Assembly: GCA_934045905.1 (NCBI GenBank)
Contig: OW203769.1
Coordinates: 25,947,705-26,011,704 of the forward strand
Direction of reading: 5' to 3'
Length of the DNA: 64,000 nt
Source of the DNA: Leuctra nigra
Lineage: Eukaryota > Arthropoda > Insecta > Plecoptera > Leuctridae
The notes beneath the pieces were generated by a model. The model saw only the letters and a list, made by a program, of their open reading frames with translations. It was not told the origin of the DNA and did no database searches. A program made the position numbers and the translations under genes. Below are positions 12,101-22,675 of the stretch, one piece after another; within the stretch, counting starts at the first letter, position 1, and each line of letters starts with the position of its first letter.

Positions 12101-12320
12101 TAACAGTCTTGCCAATCCGCAGCAGTACGTGCGCAGGCCTGCCGCTGCGCGCGCACCCGCACGACAGCAGTACGCTGAGCAGGCCGAGGCGCAGCAGTAC
12201 GCCGCTGCCCCCGCGCAGCAGCCCCAATATGTCGCTGCAGCACCGGCGCAACGCGCCAAGCCTGCGCAGTACTTCGCACCGCAGCAGGCGGCGCAGTACC
12301 AGACATATGCGCAGCAGTGA
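6173..12320 (+). CDS. RR-family cuticular protein, five exons (gene 1)
   Basis: Exons are 6173-6184, 6946-7308, 9800-9967, 10860-10997 and 12090-12320, all phase 0, giving about 303 aa. Residues 1-18 form a signal peptide (MILK then LTTVLSLAAVAIA) with cleavage likely before YPVTYV. Residues ~20-115 are rich in Gln, Tyr and Pro. An extended Rebers-Riddiford chitin-binding domain spans about 129-197; it includes SPYQFSFDV, GSYSVVDSDGF, KYTADPLEGF and EVTREPTD, and looks RR-2-like because of the KYTAD...GF ending. The C-terminus is a Gln/Ala/Tyr-rich tail built on AQQY/PAQ motifs, typical of structural cuticle. The protein is expected in the extracellular cuticle, binding chitin. The split of the RR domain across exons 3 and 4 joins cleanly (PLE then GFK). 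Confidence 0.9.
6185..6945 (+). other. Gene 1 intron 1
   Basis: AT-rich intron with donor GTGAGC and acceptor TATTTCCAG. No embedded gene or repeat was recognised. Confidence 0.65.
6946..7308 (+). CDS. Gene 1 exon 2 (signal peptide and Q/P/Y-rich region)
   Basis: Starts TTGACCACCGTG after TTTCCAG and ends GAATATGAT before the donor GTGAGT. It encodes the hydrophobic signal core and a low-complexity stretch with repeated VVYQQ and QQPQQ motifs. It is strikingly GC-rich against its surroundings. Confidence 0.88.
7832..8014 (-). pseudogene. Small LINE reverse-transcriptase remnant
   Basis: The minus-strand reading contains STEIPKKLGVERLRVKS. This matches the STKIRKELGVERL segment of the LINE fragment at 54752-55495. 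Only about 30 residues are recognisable and flanking similarity is lost, so this is a decayed, truncated copy. Confidence 0.45.
9190..9740. repeat. Degenerate ATCTAGAT/TTATCTA simple-sequence region
   Basis: Many copies of TTATCTAGATAA and TTATCTATTA occur on both sides of a unique stretch (about 9340-9500). The motif is self-complementary. A similar short tract lies at about 39845-39965 in another gene's intron. Confidence 0.6.
9800..9967 (+). CDS. Gene 1 exon 3 (N-terminal part of RR domain)
   Basis: Starts GCGAATCCATCG after TTTCAG and ends CCCTTAGAG before GTAACA. It encodes SPYQFSFDVRDD, the charged YQNRKEQREGD stretch and the DSDGF...KYTADPLE core. Confidence 0.93.
9968..10859 (+). other. 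Gene 1 intron 3 with degenerate tandem repeats
   Basis: Runs from donor GTAACA to acceptor GGTTCCTCAG. From about 10100 to 10520 it holds about four degenerate ~100-bp units with the shared core GGGACTCnAAAATGCA...AACCCTCCAATTGGTGC. A TG/CA palindromic microsatellite lies at about 10690-10760. Confidence 0.6.
10860..10997 (+). CDS. Gene 1 exon 4 (end of RR domain)
   Basis: Starts GGTTTCAAGGCC and ends CAGCCACAG before GTAAGA. It encodes GFKAEVTREPTDIKV, completing the RR domain, then a Pro/Gln linker. Confidence 0.92.
10998..12089 (+). other. Gene 1 intron 4
   Basis: AT-rich, donor GTAAGA, acceptor CTTGACTAG. No embedded gene recognised. Confidence 0.6.
12090..12320 (+). CDS. Gene 1 exon 5 (Q/A/Y-rich tail, stop)
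   Basis: Starts GCCCAGGTGTATAAC after ACTAG and ends with TGA at 12318-12320. CCCAG at 12091-12095 forms a second, tandem acceptor that would drop two codons (AQ). It encodes repeated AQQY and PAQQPQY motifs. Confidence 0.88.
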   Translation, partial: AQVYNSLANPQQYVRRPAAARAPARQQYAEQAEAQQYAAAPAQQPQYVAAAPAQRAKPAQYFAPQQAAQYQTYAQQ

Positions 12321-12629
12321 TCGTGTTGTATTCCTAGACTTTTCATCATGCGCTTTTCCTATTATTTGATATTTAATTTTCTATCCTATTACGTTTTTTC
12401 TTCTTTTATCAACTCTGAAGTCTTTTCAAGTCTGTAAATACCAAATAAGTCTATTAGAGATGTATTTGGTAAATCATATTTCTTTTCCAACTATTTCCAA
12501 TTCTTCTTTCCCCCTTCTATATATTTCCAACCCATCGTCATCATCATCATTGTCTTCCCCATAATATAAGAATGTAGAACTTTTATGTGAAACTGTGATT
12601 TATGTACTGAGAGGAAAATGAAAAAATCA

Positions 12630-12635
12630 ATTAAA
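12630..12635 (+). terminator. Candidate poly(A) signal of gene 1 (ATTAAA)
   Basis: ATTAAA lies about 310 nt after the stop codon in otherwise non-coding sequence. It is the common variant of AATAAA. I see no closer canonical hexamer. Confidence 0.4.
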
Positions 12636-13164
12636 GATTATTTTCCAAACACTGAATAATCCCATGCTTATTGAGCGAGCGAAGCGAGCAACTCCTTTTG
12701 ACTCTTTTGACACGGACCTGTTTTTTTATTATTATTTTTGTTTTGGCTGTTAATAGGAGCAATAGAAGTTGCACCGTTTCACCGATCGACCTGAAATTTT
12801 GCACACATGTAGAGACAACCTTCTCTGTTTGCAGATCGTAATTTTTTTGAAATCCAATAATTGGTTCATTGGTAAAATAAATATCTCCTGATAGGTTGAA
12901 AAATGAAAATGGTCTTCGATAAATCTGTTCAAACTCATATATTGCATGGTCATTAAGACCAACATTGTCTCATATTTTACAAATTTTCATCCCAATCGGC
13001 TAAGAATGTATGAACTTATTGAAATTTTTAATATCTGTCAGAAATGAAGTATTGAAAATGAATGTTTTTTCCTTTGAAACTGAATCTGATTTGCTTTAGG
13101 TACCAGAGTGTTTAGAGGCTTTGCTTTGTTCACTTTTCAGTGAAAAGCAGATACTTTTAAGTTG
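12636..13164. other. Intergenic, no gene seen
   Basis: Contains a short GAGCGAGCGAAGCGAGC run at about 12672. No coding feature is supported. Confidence 0.5.
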
Positions 13165-14200
13165 ATTGAGTGGATCAAATTTGAATAATTCAATATAGTA
13201 CAGTGCAGTTAAATCAAAATCGGGGCGAACCTAGACATTCAAAAAAACAGACCGGGTCCACTTGGAAAATGTTCATCTAACCTTCCTAAATGACCCATTC
13301 AAAATCCCCGAAAGTCCCGCGTCGGGTTATCCGCCATTTTGAAAAACAATGGCGAATCTTGGACCTTTTTTATAATGCGTCTAGCGGCAAAACTAAAGAA
13401 CGTAGAATGCTAATTTTGATTTCAAATTGTTCACAATTAAATATGCTTGTCAACGTGTACAATTTCATGACAGTTCAATTTAAATTTATGAGTTTATTTG
13501 ACCTTGAAACTAAAATTTTCCTATTTTTCTTCTGACTTTAAATTTTGTTTTTGCATTTTTGTTTAAGCCGTGCATATTCGTGGAAATAGGTCTAAACAAA
13601 AGTAGTAGAGCGGTTCTTTATCTTTCGACATCATGTATCTGGATGCATCTGTGATGTAAGAGAGGCGATCTGTACAACTAGCCCAGTAATTTAATGCAAA
13701 AAAGGGCTGAACCCACCACTAATTGCAACAGAAGGTTTTAATACATAAATCGATTCAGAAAAATGCCCTCTTCAACATATCCAAAATCCTCCCGAAACCG
13801 AGTACCGGAAGTACTTTTTAATCACTGTTAAAGTTTATTTCCCATGTTAATTCCATCTTCCAAAAAAAAAAATCATGTAACTCCGATTTTGACGAAACTT
13901 GGCAGAATTGTTCACAATCCTAATTGAACACAAATAGCTCTTTAAGCGTTTTCCTATAATTTTCTTCGTTTGGGAAATATGGCCCATTGAAAAGTCATAT
14001 TTTAGTCAGTTTTCGACGATATAGGTCACTTTTAATTGGTCCGACGCGGGATTTTCGGGGATTTTGAATGGGCCATTTAGGAAGGTTAGATAAACATTTT
14101 CCAAGTGGACCCGGTTTGTTTTTTTGAATGTCTAGGTTAAAACCTAATTGCACTGCACTAATATGGAACATAGTTTCAAACAAATCAATTCGAGTTTTTA
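13165..14200. mobile_element. TIR element, ~1 kb, ~150-bp imperfect terminal inverted repeats
   Basis: The left arm (about 13165-13325) contains CAGTGCAGTTAAATC, CCTAGACATTC and GGGTCCACTTGG. The right arm (about 14040-14195) carries their reverse complements, including CCAAGTGGACCCGG and GAATGTCTAGG. The interior has no intact transposase. It is a non-autonomous DNA transposon or a decayed copy; the diverged outer ends suggest age. Confidence 0.65.
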
Positions 14201-16294
14201 AGGACCTGATTGACTTTTCGTCAATTCGTAGTTCTGATGGCCGTGCTTACTGTGTTTCTACTTGGCTGAGTTTGCATCCAGGAGGGTTTAGAAAACATTA
14301 GTCGATATTTCAACAATTTCGTTCATTGGCGTTTGTTCTCTTCATGTGATCAAACGTCATTTAAAATCACTCCAGCATTTTGCTTATTTTCGTTGGAAAG
14401 TTTGTCAATTTGGTGTTCTTTGTGAAGGTTTTAGTAAAGCTTCCCCGCTTTTATAGCAGGTGAACATTATTTATCGAGAGTTTTTGTCAGAACATTGATA
14501 CTTCAAATTAGTCTTCTTCTACCTATACTTGTGGAAACGTTGGATACATTCCGTTTCTGAACTTCTGTGTAGCTTGACATTTCCTTGAATGTTGCTAATT
14601 TTTTGAGAGGTGTTATTCAGTTCAAAACATTACATTGTCTTATTGTCATTGTAGAATGTTGGATTCATTCCGTGTCTAATCTAGGAACAGTTTAACGTTT
14701 AATCTAGGTTTAATAACGTTAAAAAGATTAATAATGTTTTCTATGTGTAAACGCATCTTCGGTTCAATGTTTGGCACGTGTCCGGTGCTCGCTCATCAAC
14801 GCGTTACACGGAGCGTTTTCCTAGTTTAAAATAATGTGAAATTGCCCATTCTAATATATTAAATAATTTACTTGAGGACCAAATATACATGTTGTATACC
14901 TACTTGTGCTACCCAAGATTTCTGAAATATTATCGCAGAGAAATATTTATTTTCCAAAATCTGACTTCATAGAGAAAAATGGTGGTGATCTATCAAAAAT
15001 ATATAAAACTAAGTAACCCCAGTTGGTCTTGATTACACTTAGTACTTTGACTTCTTTCTCAATATCGTTTGGTGGATGGTACCCCCCCCCCCCCCCCGCC
15101 CCCCTCCCCTCGGTGTTTGGTAGCTTTCAGTGTTGAATAGAATACTTTCATAACTCAACTTTTAGCTACCTATGATGTAAATATAATTCTCTTAAGTTTA
15201 TAAGCATTGACGGTATGTTGAGTGAATGTGAGTGTACAGTACGACTTGGCTGAGTGGAGCGACCGCTCCACTAGATGAATTTCTTCTGCAGCTTCAATTT
15301 TCAAATGTAGTTCGACTATAAGTTAAAGCTGCATTTAACGTGGCGCGATCACTCGATATAGCACATTTTTATCATTATTACCATTTCAAAAACTGTTTAC
15401 AACATTTCAACTATATTTTTAAGCATAATGACTCATTTAATGTAGTTTGCAACTCCCGCCCAATAATGAGTTTTCAATTTTATGTCTTTTGAGAATGAAG
15501 AAACTTGAGGTAGGTATAGGAAAATCACACGCGTTGGTATTGTTTTCAATTTATTTCCTGATAGTATGTCCGTATGTCTACCAGAAAGATACATAGTCAA
15601 CAAATACAAAAAACAATACATCCTAACTATTTCCAACTGTAAAAAATATAATAGCTGTCAAATAATTAGATTTCATCTTGTTGCTAAAACGCTAGAACAT
15701 GGAGTACGGAACGCCTTGGCTCCCGATCAAGACCATGGATATTGTATTTACGCAATGAACAATCGTGGCAACTTTTTACTTTAAAAGAGAAAAATAGCCG
15801 ATTAAATACAAAGAAGTTGTGAATGTTTTAGTATTCAGTCGCTCTCAAGGCTGGTGGGTAAGTAGTTTACGCCGGACATTTAGTTTATGAGATGTGTAAC
15901 AGTGGACGTTGGATTCATTCGTTCCAAACCATGTCTTCAAAATACATGGCAATTCCTGATGGTTGCTCGTAATTATGTGAACGCTGATTTATTCATTCAA
16001 AACTTTTTAAAAATATCTTCAATATCTTATTGTACCAAGGTTCTGACAGGTTTGCTGCTGGACCTCTCCAGACTTCACTGTATTATGAAAAGAGGGAGTA
16101 CTGAACACCATGGCTCACATAGATCCAAGCGCGTCTATCCCAGTCTTCCTCCTGAAGACCCCGGATAACATGGCTTCCTCCATCCTCTGCTACTAGATTC
16201 TGACAGGTCTGTCCGGCCTACATCTTCCTCGGCACAAATCCCACATCTTCTGGCACTCTCTGGAATATTTTCGTAAATACACACACACACACTG
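14201..16294. other. Intergenic, poly-C tract, no gene seen
   Basis: A run of about 16 C lies at 15082-15097. Around 15690-16290 there are moderately GC-rich stretches without a convincing reading frame. A CA microsatellite lies at about 16278. Confidence 0.5.
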
Positions 16295-17557
16295 CACACA
16301 GAAAAACGATTTGATTGAATCAACCAAATCCTTTTGGTTAATTTATTTGGTATAAAAATTTGATTGGATCAACCAAAATTTGGTTACCGTTACTAAATTG
16401 CTTAAAAGTTTGATTGAGATGATCAAAACAGTTTGGTTGGGTTTATCAAATTATTTGGTAAGATTTATTTTGGTTAGTTTGATCAAAACTTTGGTTATAT
16501 TGGAATATTTCTCCACACACACATTTGGTAGATTCAACCAAATAATTTGATTGTTCTTACCAAAACATTTAGCAACAAGGTGCTAAGTGAGTTGACCGGT
16601 TTTTCCTATAAGAGAAAAACATTGGGGGAGTGGTACTTTGAGTTGGATGTGACGTTACGGAAAGCTATCCCTTCCGGCCGGTTTTGCTTTCCAGCTTATT
16701 AAGAAAATGATTTCGGGTTCCCGTGGCTACCACATTTTAAAGGCATGCAAATTTAAAGAAGAACCAAGATTACGAAAATCCAACAATGAGAAAATTTAAA
16801 AGCTTAGCCAGGATAAACGCAAGTAAAATAATAATTTGCGTCATGCGGAATTTATACTCCAAAAAATATGGATGCATTATTCAGAATAGCAAGAATTTAA
16901 GTATGAACTGTCAGTCATTGATTTTTATAGTACCTGCACCTTACAGTCGAATTTACGTCAGTGTAACATGTCTATGGTGTAACTTATGGCTATTCGTTTG
17001 CTTCATTGAGATAGACGTTTTATCACACCTAAAACCTAGCCGCCTGCATAGCCACATCGACTACGCGCCTGACTCCTAATGCAGAGTGCCACAGGGTCCC
17101 GGGTTCGATCCTAGGTCAAGTACATCTAATCGGCTTGCGTTTAATTTCAGATTCTGATCTTAATTGTAATAACTTATCGAAATATGTGGTCATAATGTAT
17201 TTAAAACGTAACCCTAATTAGTTATCGTTAATTGAAAATTTATTTTTAATATCCAACCAAACGACTTAGTAAATCCAACCAAATCATTTGGTAAATCCAA
17301 TCAAATCATTTGGTCAATACTACCAAATCATCTGATTACATGAATCATTTACTAAAACATTTGGTAAATATAACCAAATCATTTACCTGACTAAATCCAA
17401 GGTTTAAGTTTACCAAACTGTTTGATTGAATTAACCAAAAGAAACTAACCAAATTATTTGGTAACGCTAACCAAAGTTTGGTTGACTCCCCATTAACCAA
17501 ACTATTTGGTTGATCCAACCAAATTTTGATTGATCTAACCAAACATTTTTTTGTGTG
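16295..17557. mobile_element. Foldback-like element with inverted ACCAAAT/ATTTGGT arrays
   Basis: The ends are CACACAGAAAAACGATTT and a right end whose complement reads CCACACACAAAAAAATG. The left arm (16300-16590) and right arm (17265-17550) are each built of many short units such as TTTGATTGAATCAACCAAA and ACCAAATCATTTGGTAAAT, themselves palindromic. The ~670-bp middle has no transposase and holds a tRNA-like sequence near its right side. A second CACACACA-flanked start at about 16505 suggests a nested or duplicated end. Confidence 0.6.
17047..17117 (+). repeat. tRNA-Arg(CCT)-like SINE remnant
   Basis: GCGCCTGACTCCTAATGCAG resembles the anticodon arm of tRNA-Arg with anticodon CCT. It is followed by a strong B box (GGGTTCGATCC). 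ACCTAG before the segment can pair with CTAGGT after it. Extra bases between the arms argue against a functional tRNA. Confidence 0.5.
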
Positions 17558-17960
17558 TGGAAAATCAAATAATTAATAACATAAATTTTCAAAAATGCAT
17601 TGCTAATACATCAGCAAATAATGCAATATGCGGCACGTTCCTCACAGAATCATTCCGATTGGTTTGCTGTCAGAGCCAATGTCAATTGATGAACCCTTCA
17701 TCAAGATTGTTGATGGACACCTGTCGATTATTATATTGTGCAAAATCTTGTAAAGCAATCGACCATCTCTTTTTTTTTAAATAATATTGAGTATTTTAGT
17801 GATACGTAATAATTGTAGTCATCTCTGCTTTCCTAGTGAGCGTACAAACTGTATTTTATTCCACATATTTTTCGTCAAGTATTTTTTTTATTTCATATTA
17901 AAAACAAACTTTACTTTTTATGTTCTTCAGAGTAATTATGGTCTAATGTTAGCAATCTGT

Positions 17961-18115
17961 TCAGTTTCAGTTTCAGTTTGAATATTCTTTATTGATCACA
18001 AAATAAAATTAAAAAAATCTACAAACCCAGCCCCGTAGCCAGAACGGCTAGTCTGGGGCAACATTTTAACATAAAACATAATTTTTCTTATGGAATACAA
18101 ACATATAAATTAAAT
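17961..18115 (-). mobile_element. 3' end of a non-LTR retrotransposon, copy A
   Basis: Read on the minus strand it ends with CAATAAAGAATATTCAAAC followed by repeated CTGAAA units, a typical LINE tail. A second copy lies at 36328-36440; both share GCCCCAGACTAGCCGTTCTG and the same CTGAAA-type tail. Confidence 0.65.
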
Positions 18116-18879
18116 TATTCTACTGAAAAAATAATTGTTTATTGCAATTGAAATAACACATTGAAATTCATTGAAATACACACATTGAAATAATACATTG
18201 AAAATGGACATTGACATTGAAATAACAAATAATTATTGAAATAATAATAATACAAAATAGATAGACTACATTGAAAGAAATCCAAAATCAAATAGGGAAA
18301 AACAATTCAACTCTTTTTTTACCAATAGTATTAAACCAATTTTCATTACTCATATCGATGTAATAACCACTGCTTAATTTCATATTTTATCTTTTTGTAG
18401 CTCTCTAAAGTCTTCAAATTTGCCGGAATTTCATTAAATATAGTAGGTACGCTGTATTAAAGTTGTCTTTTCCCATGCTTATTTTTCACCTACTGGGTAC
18501 TTTAGCAACTGGGTTTTGGAGAATTCTGTTCAAATATATGAAACTTAAAATAGTAATAATCGTGTGAACAATAAACATTTTTTTATAATAATATACAATA
18601 ACACCGGATCTTACGTTTTGGTCTGTTTTTTTTTAGTTTTAGCTTAAAATAAGCAGTATATAAAAATGTTTTAGGTCACTTACCTACAACATTAAATTAT
18701 TATTTTGTTGAATCTTACATTGTAATTACTAATAATATTACCGGTATTCATATAATTTAGTTGAGTGTCTGTATTGGGGGTGATGATTGAAATTATAGAG
18801 AGTCATTCACTTAAGTATTTATATAGCTGTTCAAAAATTTTTGAAGTTCACTACCCGCAGGTAGTAATTACTACTTCCC
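18116..18879. other. AT-rich intergenic DNA, no gene seen
   Basis: Contains a degenerate stretch repeating ACATTGAAATAA (about 18145-18245). Nothing else recognised. Confidence 0.5.
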
Positions 18880-20045
18880 GAATCCAAACAAGTCAATCTT
18901 GGTTCCGCTAGGGAAACCCAAATCCGTAGATATTTTTGTAAACTCCACTCATAAGGTCCGGTTAGGAGAAGTAGACATTAAATTAGAAAACGTAGCTAGA
19001 AACTTAGGAGTTTGGTTCCAAACTGACATGAGCTGGAAAGAACACGTGAAAAAATGTTGCAATAAGGCACAGGGTACAATCCGATATCTAAATAGGTTTA
19101 AAAAGTATTTGCCTATCAACACTAAAAAGCTTCTAGCGGAATCCCTTGTATTATCTATTTTTGATTATTGTGATTTGGTTTATATAGGTATAAACAAAGG
19201 TACTTCTCGTCGAATTCAAAAAGTCCAAAATGCTTGTGTGCGATTTATTTTGAATGCGCCCTTCAGGCAACAAATTTCTCCACAACTCATCAAACTTGGG
19301 TGGTTGAACATGGAGAACCGCAGGATTCTACACTTTGCAACTTTCATTCACAAAATAATTAACACTCAGTCTCCAAAATATTTATATGAAAAACTACAGT
19401 TAACAAAGAACTTGCATAGCTACAACACACGACAAAGAAACAACCTAGTTTTCAACCACCACAACTCCTTATCATCTCACTCTTTTTCTATTCATGGTCC
19501 AAGGATATGGAACAGGTTACCAGCGACGCTTAAAGAAATTTCATCTGTAAAAATTTTTAAGTGGGAATATAAAGCTGTACTTCTTAAAGAACAAGAAAAT
19601 AATATTGTATTAAAGATAAAGCCAAAATATATTAAACCTCTCTGGCCCATATTACTCATGGCAATTTATTTTAATCTCATCTTTTACATAATTATATGTT
19701 AATTGACTCTTCTATAAGGTTCTACAATGTTATACTTATTATGTGATCAATCCTAGTTTTAAAAGAATAGGTGCCTACCACATTATCATGCGACAGCAGG
19801 ATTTTATTAATGCATAGGTAGTTGTCTATTTGCTTTGAATGCATAATGTGTATGTTACTTTGCCATTATAGGCACCTACTATTATACTATTATATCTTAA
19901 TTTTAATTTTAACTATAGGCTAGAACTTTTTTCTTCTTACAGGTTATATGGAAGAACAGACGCATGTGTCTGAATATCGCCTCTTTTGTAATGTATTCTT
20001 CGTGCAAAATAAAGACATAATAATAATAATAATAATAATAATAAT
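18880..20045 (+). mobile_element. 5'-truncated Jockey/CR1-type LINE with (TAA)n tail
   Basis: One ORF (about 18880-19702) encodes the C-terminal part of a non-LTR reverse transcriptase. It starts inside the polymerase at NPNKSILVPLG, followed by LGVWFQTDMSW, FDYCDLVY and RRIQKVQNACVRFI, motifs of Jockey/CR1 thumb and connection regions. The catalytic palm and the endonuclease are missing. The 3' end has AATAAAG followed by (TAA)n at about 20015-20043. The intact reading frame in this fragment suggests fairly recent insertion; 5' truncation is normal for LINEs. Confidence 0.85.
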
Positions 20046-20149
20046 TTAGCAAGATTCAATTTCCCGAAATTCGGTTGTTCGGTTAGTTCATACATAGTTC
20101 AGATAACAACAGCTGTATACCTAATTGAATTGTATTCTCGCCTGAGAAT

Positions 20150-20460
20150 ATTATGACAGAACTGTCTGGACCTATTCTCGAAACATTTATCACTAAGTTA
20201 TGATGTGACGAAAAGTCATAATATTAACATGGTCAGGGGGTCTATTCTCGAAACAGTTATCACGTCATAACTCCAAGTTATGATTTCATAAGGAGGTTTG
20301 TCCTATCTCTTACCATGTTAATATTATGACTTTTTGTCATATCATAACTTATGACGTGATAACTGTTTCGAGGATAGGGGCACAGAGATAGGACAAACCT
20401 CCTTATAAAATCATAACTTGGAGTAATGACGTGATAACTATTTGGTAATAGACCCCCTGG
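20150..20460. repeat. Nested inverted-repeat element (MITE cluster)
   Basis: GTTATCACGTCATAACT, CATAAGGAGGTTTGTCC and CATGTTAATATTATGAC all occur in direct and inverted copies. About 20165-20245 pairs with 20312-20380, and about 20235-20320 pairs with 20380-20460. GGGGGTCTATT at 20226 and AATAGACCCCC at 20449 mark the outer ends of one unit. It looks like one short TIR element inserted into, or duplicated beside, another. Confidence 0.6.
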
Positions 20461-21222
20461 TAAAGAAGAATAAGAAGTACAAACTGCAATGGAAGTGGCA
20501 AGGGCGGCAGTGAGGCGTGTAACCATGTTTGTAGAGTATATTAATATAAAAGTGTGTCTTCATTGGTAGAATTCATTCAACTCACTAATTGTACATGCGT
20601 TCGATATTACTAGAATGTATTTCGAAAATAATTTAATATGTAGAACAAGTACCTAATGTCTAATGTAATAAGTAAATGAAAGTAATGTTTAGATCCTTGA
20701 AATTGATTTGCTGGAGAGAGTTCAGAGATTTGGTGTAAGAAGAGTGACAAAGAACTGAAGAAATGGCGAGTAAGAAGGAATAGGAAGGGTGTGGTGGAAT
20801 AGGTACGGATATGCCTATCGGAACTCACGAAAGATTTAATTTGTGAGAGGCGGAAAACAACAAGATTGTGGAATCGACTTCGGATGGTGAAGAAAATTGG
20901 TGGATCAAGAGCTTGGATGTAAATTGATTGGAAAGGAAAGAAATGGTGGAAAGGGGTTTGGAAGATGGGGATTGGGAGGATAAAGAGAGCTGGAGGTTGA
21001 GATGCGAGAAACGGCAGCAGCTGTAAATCCTCGTAAAAAAATATGTGAAGGCATGGAAGACAGTTGGAAGAGTGGAATGAAGAGACAGATGTAAGAAGGA
21101 ATGTTCACACAATTAAAAGGTACAAAGTACAGAAAGGTCCGATATTGTAAAAATTTAAATGTGCCAAGACTAATTTTATTCCCAAAATTGTCAGGAATGT
21201 TAAAATGAGAAATGGGAGTAAA
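20461..21222. other. Intergenic, no gene seen
   Basis: Purine-rich on the plus strand (repeated GGAA/GAGA), giving spurious open frames. No supported gene. Confidence 0.5.
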
Positions 21223-21420
21223 GCTGGCTTTCCATGATCCGTCATCTTCCGTCAACGTCCGACACCGTCCGACGAAAACGACCACGTGACCCGTCTCGAC
21301 CAATCCCTCGCCGTCCGAGATTTTTGGGGATGGCTCTGATTGGTCGAGACGGGTCACGTGGTCGTTTTCGTCGGACGGTGTCGGACGTTGACGGAAGATA
21401 ACGGAGCATGGAAAGCCAGC
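21223..21420. repeat. GC-rich MITE, ~85-bp inverted arms
   Basis: The left arm starts GCTGGCTTTCCATG and runs through GTCGTTTTCG-type and GTCACGTGGTC-type sequence in complement. The right arm (21336-21420) returns the same bases in reverse, ending CATGGAAAGCCAGC. Only about 27 bp separates the arms. It stands out by GC content from the AT-rich flanks. Confidence 0.75.
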
Positions 21421-22523
21421 ATAAGTGGTATGGAATAGAATCAAATCATCTGTTTTTCAAATGATTTTACTGATCTCGTTGAAAAATCATATGGTCTCTG
21501 CTGTAGACCGATAAGGAGTTGAAGTTCATGAGGAAATAATAGTTTTTTTAATCAAATTGTTTGTTTATTATAATTATTTAAAAATGTAAGAAGAGGATAA
21601 AGAACGAAAGCATACAATCTCACAGAAGACAATGAAAATTGTATAACAATATGGTTTCTTATATTTTTAAATACATAATTTAATACACTTTAATTGTAAG
21701 TAGTGAAATATGGAAGAGTCATTATACAATTAATTTTTGGTAAATATTTTCAAGACCAATTTCTACCGTTAGATGTAAAGAATATTATAATAGATACTTG
21801 TGAAAGTATAGGTATTTTCATGGATTGTGTAAACTGAAGAAGAAGAAAATAAAAGCATTACATTTTTTGAAGGAACTGAAGGAAATTATGAAAATACAAT
21901 TGAAATTGTTAGAGATTAGTTTAGGAAAAAGAAAATTGTTAATAATAAGAGATGTTAGATGGAGATAGAAAATGTTAAAGAAACAAAGCAAAATGAATGA
22001 TCAGGATATGAGAGAGAAGGGGAGAGAAGATTTAAATGAAGATAAAATATAGGTAGAAAGGTTGCGAAGGAATAAAATGGAACGAAGAATAGACAAATGA
22101 ATGACATGAACGAATTATGCGATTCAACTCTTGGGATGAGAATGCAGTTATACCTGGTCAACTGGATCAGATATTTTAAAATATTTAAAAGAACTTTCAA
22201 AAGTTATTTTTAAATAAATACTGAGTTAAAATAACCACAGTTCTACGGTTACCCAATACAATATTTTAGACAGTGAAGACCCAAAAGGAAAGATTCGTAA
22301 AATTAAAATAACCATTACCTACTTTAGAATTGACTCGGTCATATTGTATAAACAATAACATAACGCATCCAGTATTAAAGGGGCTTTAGTTCAAAAGCTG
22401 CTAGTATTCTAATCAAATGTAATTAAACATGATTATGTTCTCTCTTTTCTTGCACCACTTTTCCTGCGAGCCTCTTCAATCCTGAGTGTATTCCTCGACG
22501 CGCGCCACATACGATGACGTCAC
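21421..22523. other. Intergenic / 3' flank of gene 2, no gene seen
   Basis: AT-rich, with no supported ORF. It would hold the 3' UTR of the short gene 2 isoform, but I found no clear AATAAA on the minus strand close to the stop. Confidence 0.5.
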
Positions 22524-22675
22524 TTAGCCAGCGTACTTGTGTCCCACGTGGTGGCGCACGCCCCACTTGAAGTGCGCATGCTTGTCGGTCTTGACGAACG
22601 TGTGCACAGGCCCGGTGACGCCCTGGTGGTGTCCGTCCCGGCGCACGCGCACATCGCTGGCGGCGCCGGTTTGAT
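22524..22675 (-). CDS. Gene 2 distal terminal exon 3b
   Basis: Acceptor TTCAG, then AT CAA ACC GGC; stop TAA at 22526-22524. It encodes 49 residues after the split codon, of which the last ~32 match the C-terminus of exon 3a. Confidence 0.8.

Noticed and set aside
20905..21444. 179-codon minus-strand ORF
   Set aside because: It runs through a MITE (21223-21420) and purine-rich filler; the openness is compositional.
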